14,941 nt of DNA from the NCBI GenBank assembly GCA_902493615.1, contig CABUQK010000046.1, positions 1-14,941 of the forward strand, given 5' to 3'. This document shows, piece after piece, positions 6,047-13,162 of the stretch. The stretch is from an uncultured Collinsella sp. (GTDB taxonomy: Bacteria; Actinomycetota; Coriobacteriia; Coriobacteriales; Coriobacteriaceae). Every line of letters begins with the position of its first letter. Positions within the stretch are counted from its first letter, which is position 1. A model generated the notes under the pieces. The model saw only the letters and a list, made by a program, of their open reading frames with translations. It was not told the origin of the DNA and searched no databases. Both the position numbers and the translations under genes were made by a program.

Positions 6047-6688
6047 TTAGGCTGTTAGGTCGAGTTCGTAGAGGAAGCTTTCGCGCGGCATGTCGTGACG
6101 GCGCTCTTCGCGGTTGGCGCGGTGCGTGGCCGTGCGCTTAAAGCCGTGCAGCTCGTAGAACTTCCACGAGCAGTTGGAGTCGGTGTACAGGTGCGCCCTC
6201 GTCGCTCCAAGCGAGGACAGGTGCGAGACCGCGGCATCGAGCAGAACCGTGCCAACGCCCAGGCCATGGACATCGCGATCCACGGCAAGCAGCGTGACCT
6301 CGTTGTCGTGCGGCAACGGGCTGCTCTCGAGCAGGCGGTTGTTGGTTCGGATGGTTGCGCGCACAAACGAGAGATACTCGGCGCAGGCATCGGGCTCCAG
6401 CTCACGCATCTGCGATAGCAGCGCGCGTTCGGTATCCATCCAATGCTCGTTGATAGTGGCGCCGGAGCTCTGTCCCGCACGCGCGAGCGAAATGCCACGC
6501 GCCTGACCGTCGATTACGGCAACCTGTGAAAACGTCGACGACGAAAGGCAGTAGGCGAGGTCGCACGCGGCCTCAAGGCGGTTGTACTCATCGTTATCCG
6601 AATTGTTATGCCAAAGCTGCTGCAGAATCAGCGCGATGGCGTCGAAGTCTTCGGTATCAAACGGTCGGTAGAGAACCCGTGAGACCAT
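6047..6688 (-). CDS. GNAT family N-acetyltransferase
   Basis: The 213-residue protein starts at 6688 with AAAGAGG about 6 bases upstream. The C-terminal half carries GNAT motif A: strand VTLLAVDRDV (131-140) then HGLGVGTVLL (141-150), the acetyl-CoA pyrophosphate loop. Motif B follows with SWKFYELHGF (174-183), whose tyrosine is the usual general acid. The N-terminal half (about 1-125) is less typical, with an Asn/Asp-rich stretch HNNSDNDEYN at 27-36. It transfers acetyl from acetyl-CoA to an unknown amine or small molecule. It is probably cytoplasmic and a single-gene unit. Its downstream end touches repeat copy C, and the likely stop signal is the bidirectional hairpin at 5872-5913. Confidence 0.9.
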   Translation of the reverse strand: MVSRVLYRPFDTEDFDAIALILQQLWHNNSDNDEYNRLEAACDLAYCLSSSTFSQVAVIDGQARGISLARAGQSSGATINEHWMDTERALLSQMRELEPDACAEYLSFVRATIRTNNRLLESSPLPHDNEVTLLAVDRDVHGLGVGTVLLDAAVSHLSSLGATRAHLYTDSNCSWKFYELHGFKRTATHRANREERRHDMPRESFLYELDLTA

Positions 6689-6846
6689 GGTGCCTCTTTC
6701 TTTCGCGGATGCATATCGAGCACAGTTCTACCACGCCATTGGCATCTAATTATGGTGCCCCTGTGTTCCATGAACTCACCGTGCCCGGTGCCGTGCCCAT
6801 CCCCTCCGCTCGCAAACTTTTTCTGCACATGCGCCCGTTGCGGGGT

Positions 6847-6877
6847 GCATCGATGCGCTCGATGCGCTACATTAAAT
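6847..6877 (+). promoter_or_regulatory. Palindrome and tandem 9-mer upstream of purH
   Basis: GCATCGATGC (6847-6856) is a perfect palindrome. It overlaps a perfect tandem duplication of CGATGCGCT (6851-6859 and 6860-6868). An AT-rich TACATTAAAT (6868-6877) follows that could hold a -10 box. The start of purH is 89 bases further on. This is a plausible promoter/operator, but no good -35 box is present and no purine riboswitch was recognised. Confidence 0.35.
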
Positions 6878-6965
6878 CAGTATTTTCAATGCCGCTGCGC
6901 GAGCGCTGCAGATCGACGTATCACCGACTCACAGAGCACGGCGGCGTACCAGACAGGAGGACTGC

Positions 6966-8573
6966 ATGGGATCTGATGTGAAGATCGCACGCGCGTTGAT
7001 CTCGGTTACCGATAAGACGGGCGTCGTCGATTTCGCACGGACGCTGGTCGATGACTTTGGCGTCGAGATCATCTCTACGGGCGGCACGGCTCGTGCCATC
7101 GAGGACGCGGGCGTTCCCGTAACCCCCATCGAAGAGTTCACGGGCTACCCCGAGATGATGGACGGCCGCGTTAAGACCCTGCACCCCAAGGTTCACGGCG
7201 CGCTGCTGGCCCGCCGCGATTCCGAGCAGCACATGCAGGAGGCGGCTCAGCACGGCATTAAGCTGATCGACCTGGTCGTCGTCAACCTGTACGAGTTCGA
7301 GAAGACCGTCGCCAACCCCGAGGTCACCTTCGCGGACGCCATCGAGCACATCGACATCGGTGGCCCCTCCATGCTGCGCTCTGCCGCCAAGAACGCCACG
7401 AGCGTTACCGTCATTTCCGATCCGGCCGACTATGATGCCGTCCTGGCCGAGATGCACGAGACCGGTGGCTGCACCACGCTTTCCACCCGTCGTCGCCTGC
7501 AGGTGAAGGTCTACCAGACCACCGCCGCCTACGACACGGCCATCTCCCGCTGGCTCGCCGCCCCGGCAAGCGACGTGGCGGACACCTCTGCCAAGCTCGA
7601 GATTTCGCTGGAGAAGGTCGACGACCTGCGCTATGGCGAGAACCCGCAGCAGAAAGCCACAGTCTATCGCTTTGCCGAGGGCTGCGAGAACACCGCGAGC
7701 TCGCAGTTCCCGCTCGTGGGCTCCAAGCAGATCCAGGGCAAGCCGCTCAGCTACAACAACTATCTGGATGCCGACGCCGCCTGGAACCTGGTCCGCGAGT
7801 TCGACGAGCCGGCCTGCGTAATCCTCAAGCACCAGAACCCCTGCGGTTCCGCCGTTGCCGAGGACATCACGGCTGCCTACGACCGCGCTTTTGCCTGCGA
7901 TCCCAAGAGCGCCTTCGGCGGCATCATCGCCTGCAACCGCGAGGTTCCCTTTGATCTGGTTGAGCACTTTGCCGATCAGAACAAGCAGTTCGTCGAGGTC
8001 ATCATCGCCCCGAGCTACACCGCCGAGGCGCTCGAGCGCATGGCCAAGCGCCCCAACCTGCGCGTGTTGGCGACCGGCGGCGTGGACCACGGCGCTCAGG
8101 TGGAGCTGCGCTCCGTCGACGGCGGCATGCTGGTGCAGGAGGTCGACCACGTGACCGAGGATCCCGCGACCTTTACGTTCCCCACCGACCGCAAGCCCAC
8201 CGACGCCGAGATGGCCGAGCTCGAGTTTGCCTGGAAGGTCTGCAAGGGCGTTAAGTCCAACGCCATCCTGGTCTCCAAGGGTAAGGCCGGCATTGGCATG
8301 GGCCCGGGTCAGCCTAACCGCGTTGACTCTGCGCTACTTGCCTGCGAGCGCGCCGAGGACTTCTGCGAGCGCGAGGGCGTGGAGAAGGGCGGCTTTGCCT
8401 GTGCAAGCGACGCGTTCTTCCCGTTCCGCGACAACGTCGACGTGCTTGCTGCACACGGCGTGACCTGCATCATCCAGCCCGGCGGCTCCAAGCGCGACGA
8501 CGAAAGCATCCAGGCCTGCAACGAGCACAATATTGCTATGGTCTTTACCGGCGCCCGCCACTTCCGCCACTAA
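6966..8573 (+). CDS. purH: Bifunctional AICAR formyltransferase / IMP cyclohydrolase
   Basis: The 535-residue protein catalyses the last two steps of purine synthesis: formylation of AICAR with 10-formyl-tetrahydrofolate, then ring closure to IMP. The N-terminal MGS-like cyclohydrolase domain shows RALISVTDKTG (9-19), IISTGGTARA (35-44) and DGRVKTLHPKVHGALLARR (66-84). The C-terminal transformylase domain shows VDDLRYGENPQQ, KHQNPCG with catalytic K288/H289, SAFGGIIACNR and the terminal PGGSKRDDES ... RHFRH. The length is close to the usual 510-530. The start at 6966 has AGGAGG at 6955-6960. It stands alone here, not in a pur cluster, and is closed by its own terminator. The frame is intact. 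Confidence 0.98.
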   Translation: MGSDVKIARALISVTDKTGVVDFARTLVDDFGVEIISTGGTARAIEDAGVPVTPIEEFTGYPEMMDGRVKTLHPKVHGALLARRDSEQHMQEAAQHGIKLIDLVVVNLYEFEKTVANPEVTFADAIEHIDIGGPSMLRSAAKNATSVTVISDPADYDAVLAEMHETGGCTTLSTRRRLQVKVYQTTAAYDTAISRWLAAPASDVADTSAKLEISLEKVDDLRYGENPQQKATVYRFAEGCENTASSQFPLVGSKQIQGKPLSYNNYLDADAAWNLVREFDEPACVILKHQNPCGSAVAEDITAAYDRAFACDPKSAFGGIIACNREVPFDLVEHFADQNKQFVEVIIAPSYTAEALERMAKRPNLRVLATGGVDHGAQVELRSVDGGMLVQEVDHVTEDPATFTFPTDRKPTDAEMAELEFAWKVCKGVKSNAILVSKGKAGIGMGPGQPNRVDSALLACERAEDFCEREGVEKGGFACASDAFFPFRDNVDVLAAHGVTCIIQPGGSKRDDESIQACNEHNIAMVFTGARHFRH

Positions 8574-8602
8574 GTTCCGCCTTGGGACAAAATAATCTCC
8601 GC

Positions 8603-8638
8603 AAAAGACGGCTGCTCCGTTTGGAGGGCCGTCTTTTT
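8603..8638 (+). terminator. Rho-independent terminator of purH
   Basis: AAAAGACGGC (8603-8612) pairs perfectly with GCCGTCTTTT (8628-8637), with an inner CTCC/GGAG pairing, and the stem runs into a T tract. It begins 29 bases after the purH stop. Confidence 0.93.
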
Positions 8639-8640
8639 GG

Positions 8641-8646
8641 TATAAG
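8641..8646 (+). promoter_or_regulatory. -10 box of the gene at 8679
   Basis: TATAAG lies directly behind the purH terminator. The predicted start of transcription near 8653 gives a leader of about 26 bases containing the GAAAGG ribosome site. The -35 region falls within the terminator loop and is poor (CGTTTG at 17 bases). Confidence 0.45.
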
Positions 8647-8678
8647 AGGACGGAATGACTAACACGAAAGGTATGACC

Positions 8679-9389
8679 ATGCCCCAGATTGATGATGCCG
8701 AGCTGTTTGGCAATGCCGAGGATCAGCGTGCGTACGAGGACTTTTGCGCCAATCAGGAGGCGGTCGAGAAGTTTACGCTCGACAAGCCCGCGCTTGTCTG
8801 CCGTTGGCGCATGTCCAATAAAAAGGTGCCCATGCTCAACCGCCACATTCGCGCACTGTCCGAGCGCCTGGTGCAGGGCGAGCCGCTTACCCATAACATG
8901 CTCAGCTGGGCCAAACAGCACGTTGAGTGGTCGCTTGCCGAGGGCGATTACACTGCGCACGACGGCGTACTCATGCTGGTGATCGACATCAACGGCAACG
9001 CCGCCATGACGGTGGGGGAGTACGAGCCGCTCGCCGATACGTCGGCCAAGGCGCTGCGTGCCCGTTCCGCCGAGGCCCGCTCCGAGGCCGACGAGACCGG
9101 CGTGGCGCCCGAGTTGCTCGCCGCCGTCAACAACGGCGAGCTTGCCTTTGTGGCGCCGGCGGACGAGTGCCTGTGCGGCACGGCGACGCTCATCGAGCAG
9201 CTCGCCCAGACCAAGGGCATCCCGGTCACGCGCGTAGACATTCCCGCGCAACTCAAGGGCGCGCTGTTCCTGGTGAGCGACGAGCACGGCGTGGTTCCCG
9301 CAACCGAGACGGACGCTGCGGAGGCCGACGCCGCCACGGTCGCCTTCTTCGCCGAAGGCTACGAAAAGCTCCGTGCCCGCCGCTCCTAA
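8679..9389 (+). CDS. Conserved-looking protein of unknown function, 236 residues
   Basis: I do not recognise this protein. It is soluble, acidic and alanine/glutamate-rich, with no signal peptide or membrane helix. Three in-frame ATGs (8655, 8673, 8679) are possible. 8679 is chosen because GAAAGG (8666-8671) stands 7 bases before it, while 8655 lies next to the likely transcription start. Visible blocks are an N-terminal helical part with LVCRWRMSNKKVPMLNRH, a central predicted strand DGVLMLVIDINGNAAMTVGEY, a variable Ala/Arg/Glu linker, and a C-terminal part with LAFVAPADECLCGTATL and GALFLVSDEHGVVPA. It has codon use like its neighbours and an intact frame, so it looks like a real gene. It converges on the PucR-type gene, with 18 bases between the stops. 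No operon partner suggests a role. Confidence 0.85.
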   Translation: MPQIDDAELFGNAEDQRAYEDFCANQEAVEKFTLDKPALVCRWRMSNKKVPMLNRHIRALSERLVQGEPLTHNMLSWAKQHVEWSLAEGDYTAHDGVLMLVIDINGNAAMTVGEYEPLADTSAKALRARSAEARSEADETGVAPELLAAVNNGELAFVAPADECLCGTATLIEQLAQTKGIPVTRVDIPAQLKGALFLVSDEHGVVPATETDAAEADAATVAFFAEGYEKLRARRS

Positions 9390-9407
9390 CCTCAAGGCGG
9401 GGTGGGC

Positions 9408-10589
9408 TTACTGAAGTGAGCGAGCGCGTTCGATTGCGTAGGCGAGCGACAGCTGCTCCATCTCCGGGGCGCATTTGTAGCTCAGTCCGGTGAGAGCTGT
9501 CACCTTATCGAGGCGATATCGAATTGTGTTCGGGTGCTGGCCAGTCTGCTTGGCGGTTTGCTCGATACGTCGGTCGTTCTCGATGAATGCGGCGAGCGTT
9601 GATTCCAGTTCGCTGCCATGCTCGCTGTCGTGCTCGCGTATCGGCGAGAGAATCGCCTCCGAGAACGATCGCATCTCCGGGGTTTCCGCAAAAGGCATCA
9701 CGGTTCTCAGGATGCCGAGCTGCGTATAGCGGACGGGACCCTCGGCTCGTTGACAAGATAGGCGCTGTGCGTAAATCGCCTGCGAGATCGCCTGCGCCAC
9801 CGCCTCGTCTCCAAACAGAATATCGCTGATGCCGAGCCCTTCCGCTCCGCCATCGATGCCGCTAGCCTCGATGAGCTCCGTGAGCGCCTGCACGATTCGC
9901 TCCACATCGAGCGTCTGCTCCGAGTCGCTTGTCGCTACGAATAGCAATCCTCCGTCATAGGGTGCCAGCATGTTGTGGCATCCGGCGAGGGTCGATTTTG
10001 CACAGAGACGTTCGATTTGCAAAAACGTACGCGGGTCGAGGGGCTCTGCAAACGATGCGAACAGGGCGACCGCTTCGTCCAGAAATGACGGGTTGAGGCC
10101 TCGGATGCGTCGGCAGATGGACTCGGGCGATACGTCTGTCCTCAGGGCATCGATCTCGCGCTGTGCGAAGTCGATGGACGCGAGCTGCTCGATATGCCGT
10201 TTGACCTCATAGATGACGCTGTCAAAGAACAGTGAGTCGTCGGTCGTGAGAAAGACCGGGTAGTGCCGCGCGTTGGCGTAGCGGATGGCTTGGTCGGGAA
10301 TCGGGATGTGCAGGACGTTTTTGATGATAAGACCGCTCGTTCCCTTGGCGACGAGGTATTTCACGGCTTCAGTGATGAGGTATGGGTCGTCCTTCGCATA
10401 GAGGAAGGTGCTGAGGACGATTTCGTCTGAGCTGAAGTTGGCGCGCTGGTACTTGTTCTTGAGGCCGGGCATAAGTTCATAATCGAGGATCCCGACGCCA
10501 GAGACGGCACGCGAGACGCCATCGCTGCCGGCGATTAGACGGACCGACCCCTCATATTCCCGTGAGAAGTCCGAGATGGTGTATAGCAT
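9408..10589 (-). CDS. PucR/CdaR-type transcriptional regulator
   Basis: The 393-residue protein has an N-terminal PucR-type sensory domain (about 1-125, with LIAGSDGVSRAVSGVGILD and LIIKNVLHIPIPDQAIRYA). It continues into a central region (about 140-310) and the C-terminal PucR helix-turn-helix domain (about 328-393, with RIEQTAKQTGQHPNTIRYRL). Such regulators respond to small metabolites (purine breakdown, sugar acids, amino acids) and often activate a neighbouring operon. Three starts compete: GTG 10610, ATG 10595 and ATG 10589. The last is chosen because AAGGTG stands 6 bases upstream of it and its N-terminus LYTISDF matches family starts. The gene is divergent from the OCD/aminotransferase unit, its probable target. 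This is inference from position. Confidence 0.9.
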   Translation of the reverse strand: MLYTISDFSREYEGSVRLIAGSDGVSRAVSGVGILDYELMPGLKNKYQRANFSSDEIVLSTFLYAKDDPYLITEAVKYLVAKGTSGLIIKNVLHIPIPDQAIRYANARHYPVFLTTDDSLFFDSVIYEVKRHIEQLASIDFAQREIDALRTDVSPESICRRIRGLNPSFLDEAVALFASFAEPLDPRTFLQIERLCAKSTLAGCHNMLAPYDGGLLFVATSDSEQTLDVERIVQALTELIEASGIDGGAEGLGISDILFGDEAVAQAISQAIYAQRLSCQRAEGPVRYTQLGILRTVMPFAETPEMRSFSEAILSPIREHDSEHGSELESTLAAFIENDRRIEQTAKQTGQHPNTIRYRLDKVTALTGLSYKCAPEMEQLSLAYAIERARSLQ

Positions 10590-10710
10590 CAACATCACCT
10601 TGTAAATCACTACAATAAGTACAGGTATAAATAGGATAATCGCACATCCGTATGCCGTTGATGCGGGAAATAGTTCAAATACCTGCTGATAGAACGAAAA
10701 ATCAGATTGA

Positions 10711-10732
10711 GAATCGTTGTAGATTCCAACAA
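10711..10732. promoter_or_regulatory. Overlapping inverted repeats in the divergent pucR-type/OCD control region
   Basis: GAATC (10711-10715) and GATTC (10722-10726) are inverted around 6 bases, and TTGT (10717-10720) and ACAA (10729-10732) around 8. A further GATT-gag-AATC lies at 10705-10715. The clustered half-sites sit about 10-30 bases upstream of the proposed OCD -35 box, in an AT-rich stretch unlike the surrounding DNA. This is a candidate binding site for the adjacent regulator. Confidence 0.35.
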
Positions 10733-10742
10733 GAAATGATCC

Positions 10743-10771
10743 TTGGCGGCATCGTTACTAAACCGTACAGT
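10743..10771 (+). promoter_or_regulatory. Candidate sigma-70-type promoter of the OCD/aminotransferase unit
   Basis: TTGGCG (10743-10748) and TACAGT (10766-10771) are separated by exactly 17 bases. The predicted transcription start near 10778 leaves a leader of about 29 bases that includes AGAGGAG. Confidence 0.5.
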
Positions 10772-10806
10772 GAGGCAACGTAAAGCTTTCGCTGAGAGGA
10801 GCGATG

Positions 10807-11838
10807 ATGGGGCAGATGGTGGTGCTTTCGGCCGAGGAAGTTTCCAAGGTGCTGACGATTGAGGATGCAATCGCTGCCGTGGAGGAGGCATATCGCCAGA
10901 AGGCAACGGGCAAGGGCGTTGCGTGGCCGATGGTATATGAGCAGTTCGAGCCCGGCGTGGCCGATATGGATATCCGCTCGGGCGAGTTGGCGGGAAGCGG
11001 CCTCTTCGGTCTCAAGCTCACTGCTTGGTTCTCTCAGAATTCCAAAAAGGGGCTGCCCGAGATCTTTGGCACCACGCTGCTGTGCGACAGCGCGACGGGA
11101 GAGCCGTTGGCGCTGCTCAATGCCTCCGCCGTCACTGGACTTCGCACCGGTGCCGCCGCTGCGCTCGGTGCCAAGTGGCTGGCTCGGGCGGATGCGTCCA
11201 AACTGCTTGTTGCGGGTGCCGGCCACATGAGCATCTATATGGTGGCGGGCGTGCTCGCCGCCTGTCCCAAAGTGAGCGAGGTCAAGGTGTGGGAGCCAGT
11301 TTCCGATGCCGCGCCCGAGGCCCGCGTCGAGCGCATGCGAGACGAGGTCGCCCATATCTTGGGCGCCTGCGAGCATGCTCGCGAGGCATCCACCTATTCC
11401 ATCGAGGCGACGGCCGACGGCCAAGGCGCCGCGGCAGAGGCCGACATCATCGTGACGATCACGCCGGCGACCAAGCCCATCATTCCCGATTCATGGGTGC
11501 GTCCTGGTACGCATATCTCCTGCGTCGGTGCCGACATGCCCGGCAAGCAGGAGCTCGCCTCGGCGCTTGTCGCCCGTGCCGCTGTTTACGTCGACGATCG
11601 CGAGCAATCCGTCGCGTCCGGTGAGCTGGAGATTCCGGTTGCCGAGGGTGTCATCACGCCCGAGGACATCAGAGCGGAGCTCGGCGAAGTCATCGCCGGC
11701 ATGGCTACGGGGCGTTCGGATGACGAGCAGGTGACGGTGTTCGATACGTCGGGCATCGCCGTTCAGGACCTTTCGGCATCGAAAATCGCCTACGACCGCG
11801 CCATTGAGGCGGGGCTGGGCACCGTGGTGGAACTGTAA
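10807..11838 (+). CDS. Ornithine cyclodeaminase / mu-crystallin family NAD(P)-dependent enzyme
   Basis: The 343-residue protein has the family order: substrate domain with FGLKLTAWF (K70), LALLNASAVTGLRTGAAAA (R113), a Rossmann loop LVAGAGHMS (134-142), CVGADMPGKQEL with the catalytic-position D243, and VYVDDREQS near the C-terminus. Family members include ornithine cyclodeaminase, alanine dehydrogenase, ketimine (pyrroline-2-carboxylate) reductases and opine-type dehydrogenases. The exact substrate cannot be read from these motifs. The Rossmann loop is GAGHMS where most members have G-x-G-x-Q-A, a mild departure. Start 10807 gives 5 bases of spacing from AGAGGAG; 10804 would give only 2. It lies 24 bases upstream of the aminotransferase and is probably co-transcribed with it. 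Confidence 0.9.
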   Translation: MGQMVVLSAEEVSKVLTIEDAIAAVEEAYRQKATGKGVAWPMVYEQFEPGVADMDIRSGELAGSGLFGLKLTAWFSQNSKKGLPEIFGTTLLCDSATGEPLALLNASAVTGLRTGAAAALGAKWLARADASKLLVAGAGHMSIYMVAGVLAACPKVSEVKVWEPVSDAAPEARVERMRDEVAHILGACEHAREASTYSIEATADGQGAAAEADIIVTITPATKPIIPDSWVRPGTHISCVGADMPGKQELASALVARAAVYVDDREQSVASGELEIPVAEGVITPEDIRAELGEVIAGMATGRSDDEQVTVFDTSGIAVQDLSASKIAYDRAIEAGLGTVVEL

Positions 11839-11862
11839 GAAAGTCAAGGAAAGGAAACGACA

Positions 11863-12992
11863 ATGCAGATCAAGGATTTCGCCGTCGAGCAGTGGATGAA
11901 CGAGTGGGAGACCAAGTGCACCCACAACGTTGCGGAGACGTGCGTCTACTCCCTCACGCTCGACCAGCTGTTCGAGCTTACGAACACCGACAAGAAGGCG
12001 TGGCTCGATAGCCTGTGCTCGCGCCGATTCACCTACGGAGACATCGAGGGGCAGCCCGGCTTCCTCGAGGGGGTCCGCGTCTCTATAAGACGGTCGAGCC
12101 CGGGCATATTGTGCCCACGCACGGCGCGACCGGTGCCAACTCCCTGGTTATTTCCACGCTCGTCGAACCGGGCGATCACGTAGTCTCCGTCAAGCCCACC
12201 TACCAGCAGCTTTACTCGATTCCCGAGATGTGCGGCGCGAAGGTCGATATCCTTCAGCTCGATCGCAAGAACGGCTACCACGTCGACGTCGACGCGCTCG
12301 ATGCTCTGGTGACCGACGATACCAAGCTCATCTGCATCAATAACCCGGACAACCCCACGGGCGCCCTGCTCGACACCGATACGCTCAAGGCGATTGTCGA
12401 GGTCGCACGCAAACACGACGCGTGGGTGCTCTGCGACGAGGTCTACCGTCTGCTTACTCAGACGGATGAGTACTCCGAGTCCGTGATCGACCTGTACGAC
12501 AAGGCCATCGTCACCGCATCCATGTCCAAGGTCTGGTCGTTCGCCGGCCTGCGTCTGGGCTGGGCGGTCACCAAGAGCCCGGAGCTCCGTCGCGCGCTGC
12601 TCTCGCATCGTGACTACAACCTGATTTCCGCTGGCATATTCAGCGAGACGGTGGCGGAGCTGATTCTGGGCAACGCTTCCGTGATCCTTGAGCGCAGCCG
12701 TCGCATCGTCCGTCAGAACCTTGCTGTTCTGGAGAAGTGGGTCGAGAGCGAGCCGCACCTGTCGTTCGTCAAGCCCGAGGCGGGTACCACCGCGCTCGTG
12801 TATTACGACTACGACATCGATTCCAGGACGTTCTGCATCGACATGATTAAGAAGTCCGGCGCGCTCGTCACTCCGGGCGATTGCTTCGAGGAGCCCAAGA
12901 GCATGCGCATCGGCTATGCATACTCCGATAACACCGACGACCTGCAGAAGGGCCTGGATGCCATCTCCGCGTACATGCGTACGCTCGAGTAG
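11863..12992 (+). pseudogene. PLP-dependent aminotransferase (class I/II), frame broken once near 12076-12081
   Basis: The first frame (from ATG 11863, with AAAGGAA about 5 bases upstream) codes MQIKDFAVEQWMNEW through FTYGDIEGQPGFLEGVR. The homologous reading then continues one frame back with LYKTVEPGHIVPTHGATGAN to the stop at 12990-12992. Restoring one base gives about 376 residues, normal for a fold-type I aminotransferase. It has NNPDNPTG, DEVYR (PLP-pyridine Asp) and SMSKVWSFAGLRLGW with the Schiff-base Lys (codon 12528-12530). Family members read roughly F-x3-V-x-S-LYK here, so a lost base between 12076 and 12081 is the simplest account. Without repair, translation runs out of frame to 12183 and lacks the PLP site. 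The rest shows no decay, so this is either a very recent mutation or a sequence error. It is likely co-transcribed with the OCD-family gene and would act on a related amino or keto acid. Confidence 0.85.
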
Positions 12993-13012
12993 AGACTCGT
13001 GGTCGAAGTGAT

Positions 13013-13050
13013 GGGGCCGATCGGTTTAGGACCGGTCGGCCCCTATTTTC
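13013..13050 (+). terminator. Rho-independent terminator after the aminotransferase
   Basis: GGGGCCGATCGG (13013-13024) pairs with CCGGTCGGCCCC (13032-13043), 12 pairs with one G-T, around a 7-base loop. TATTTTC follows. It begins 20 bases after the stop codon. Confidence 0.9.
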
Positions 13051-13085
13051 TCTCAAGACTACCGAACGCTTTTGTCACATTAGGT

Positions 13086-13124
13086 GCCCACGGGGTCGTA
13101 TCGCTGCGACGCTGTGGGCATAAT
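13086..13124 (+). promoter_or_regulatory. Interrupted dyad overlapping the promoter of the two-component operon
   Basis: GCCCAC (13086-13091), three bases, GTCG (13095-13098), an 8-base centre, CGAC (13107-13110), three bases and GTGGGC (13114-13119) form a fully symmetric two-part dyad. A good -10 box CATAAT (13119-13124) begins at its last base, and the poor -35 region lies inside it. A weak -35 covered by a dyad fits activation or autoregulation, probably by the regulator encoded next. Confidence 0.5.
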
Positions 13125-13162
13125 GGTGTGAAAGGTGCAAGTTACGCGAAATGGGAGGACAC

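Noticed and set aside
6526..6981. Plus-strand frame overlapping the acetyltransferase 5' end and the purH leader
   Set aside because: It has no ribosome site or recognisable domain, and it overlaps two confident gene starts.
12066..12082. Programmed -1 frameshift in the aminotransferase
   Set aside because: The shift direction fits, but the only slippery-looking stretch (the G run before GTC) does not match the X-XXY-YYZ pattern in frame. Slipping there would also replace the conserved valine. A lost base is simpler.
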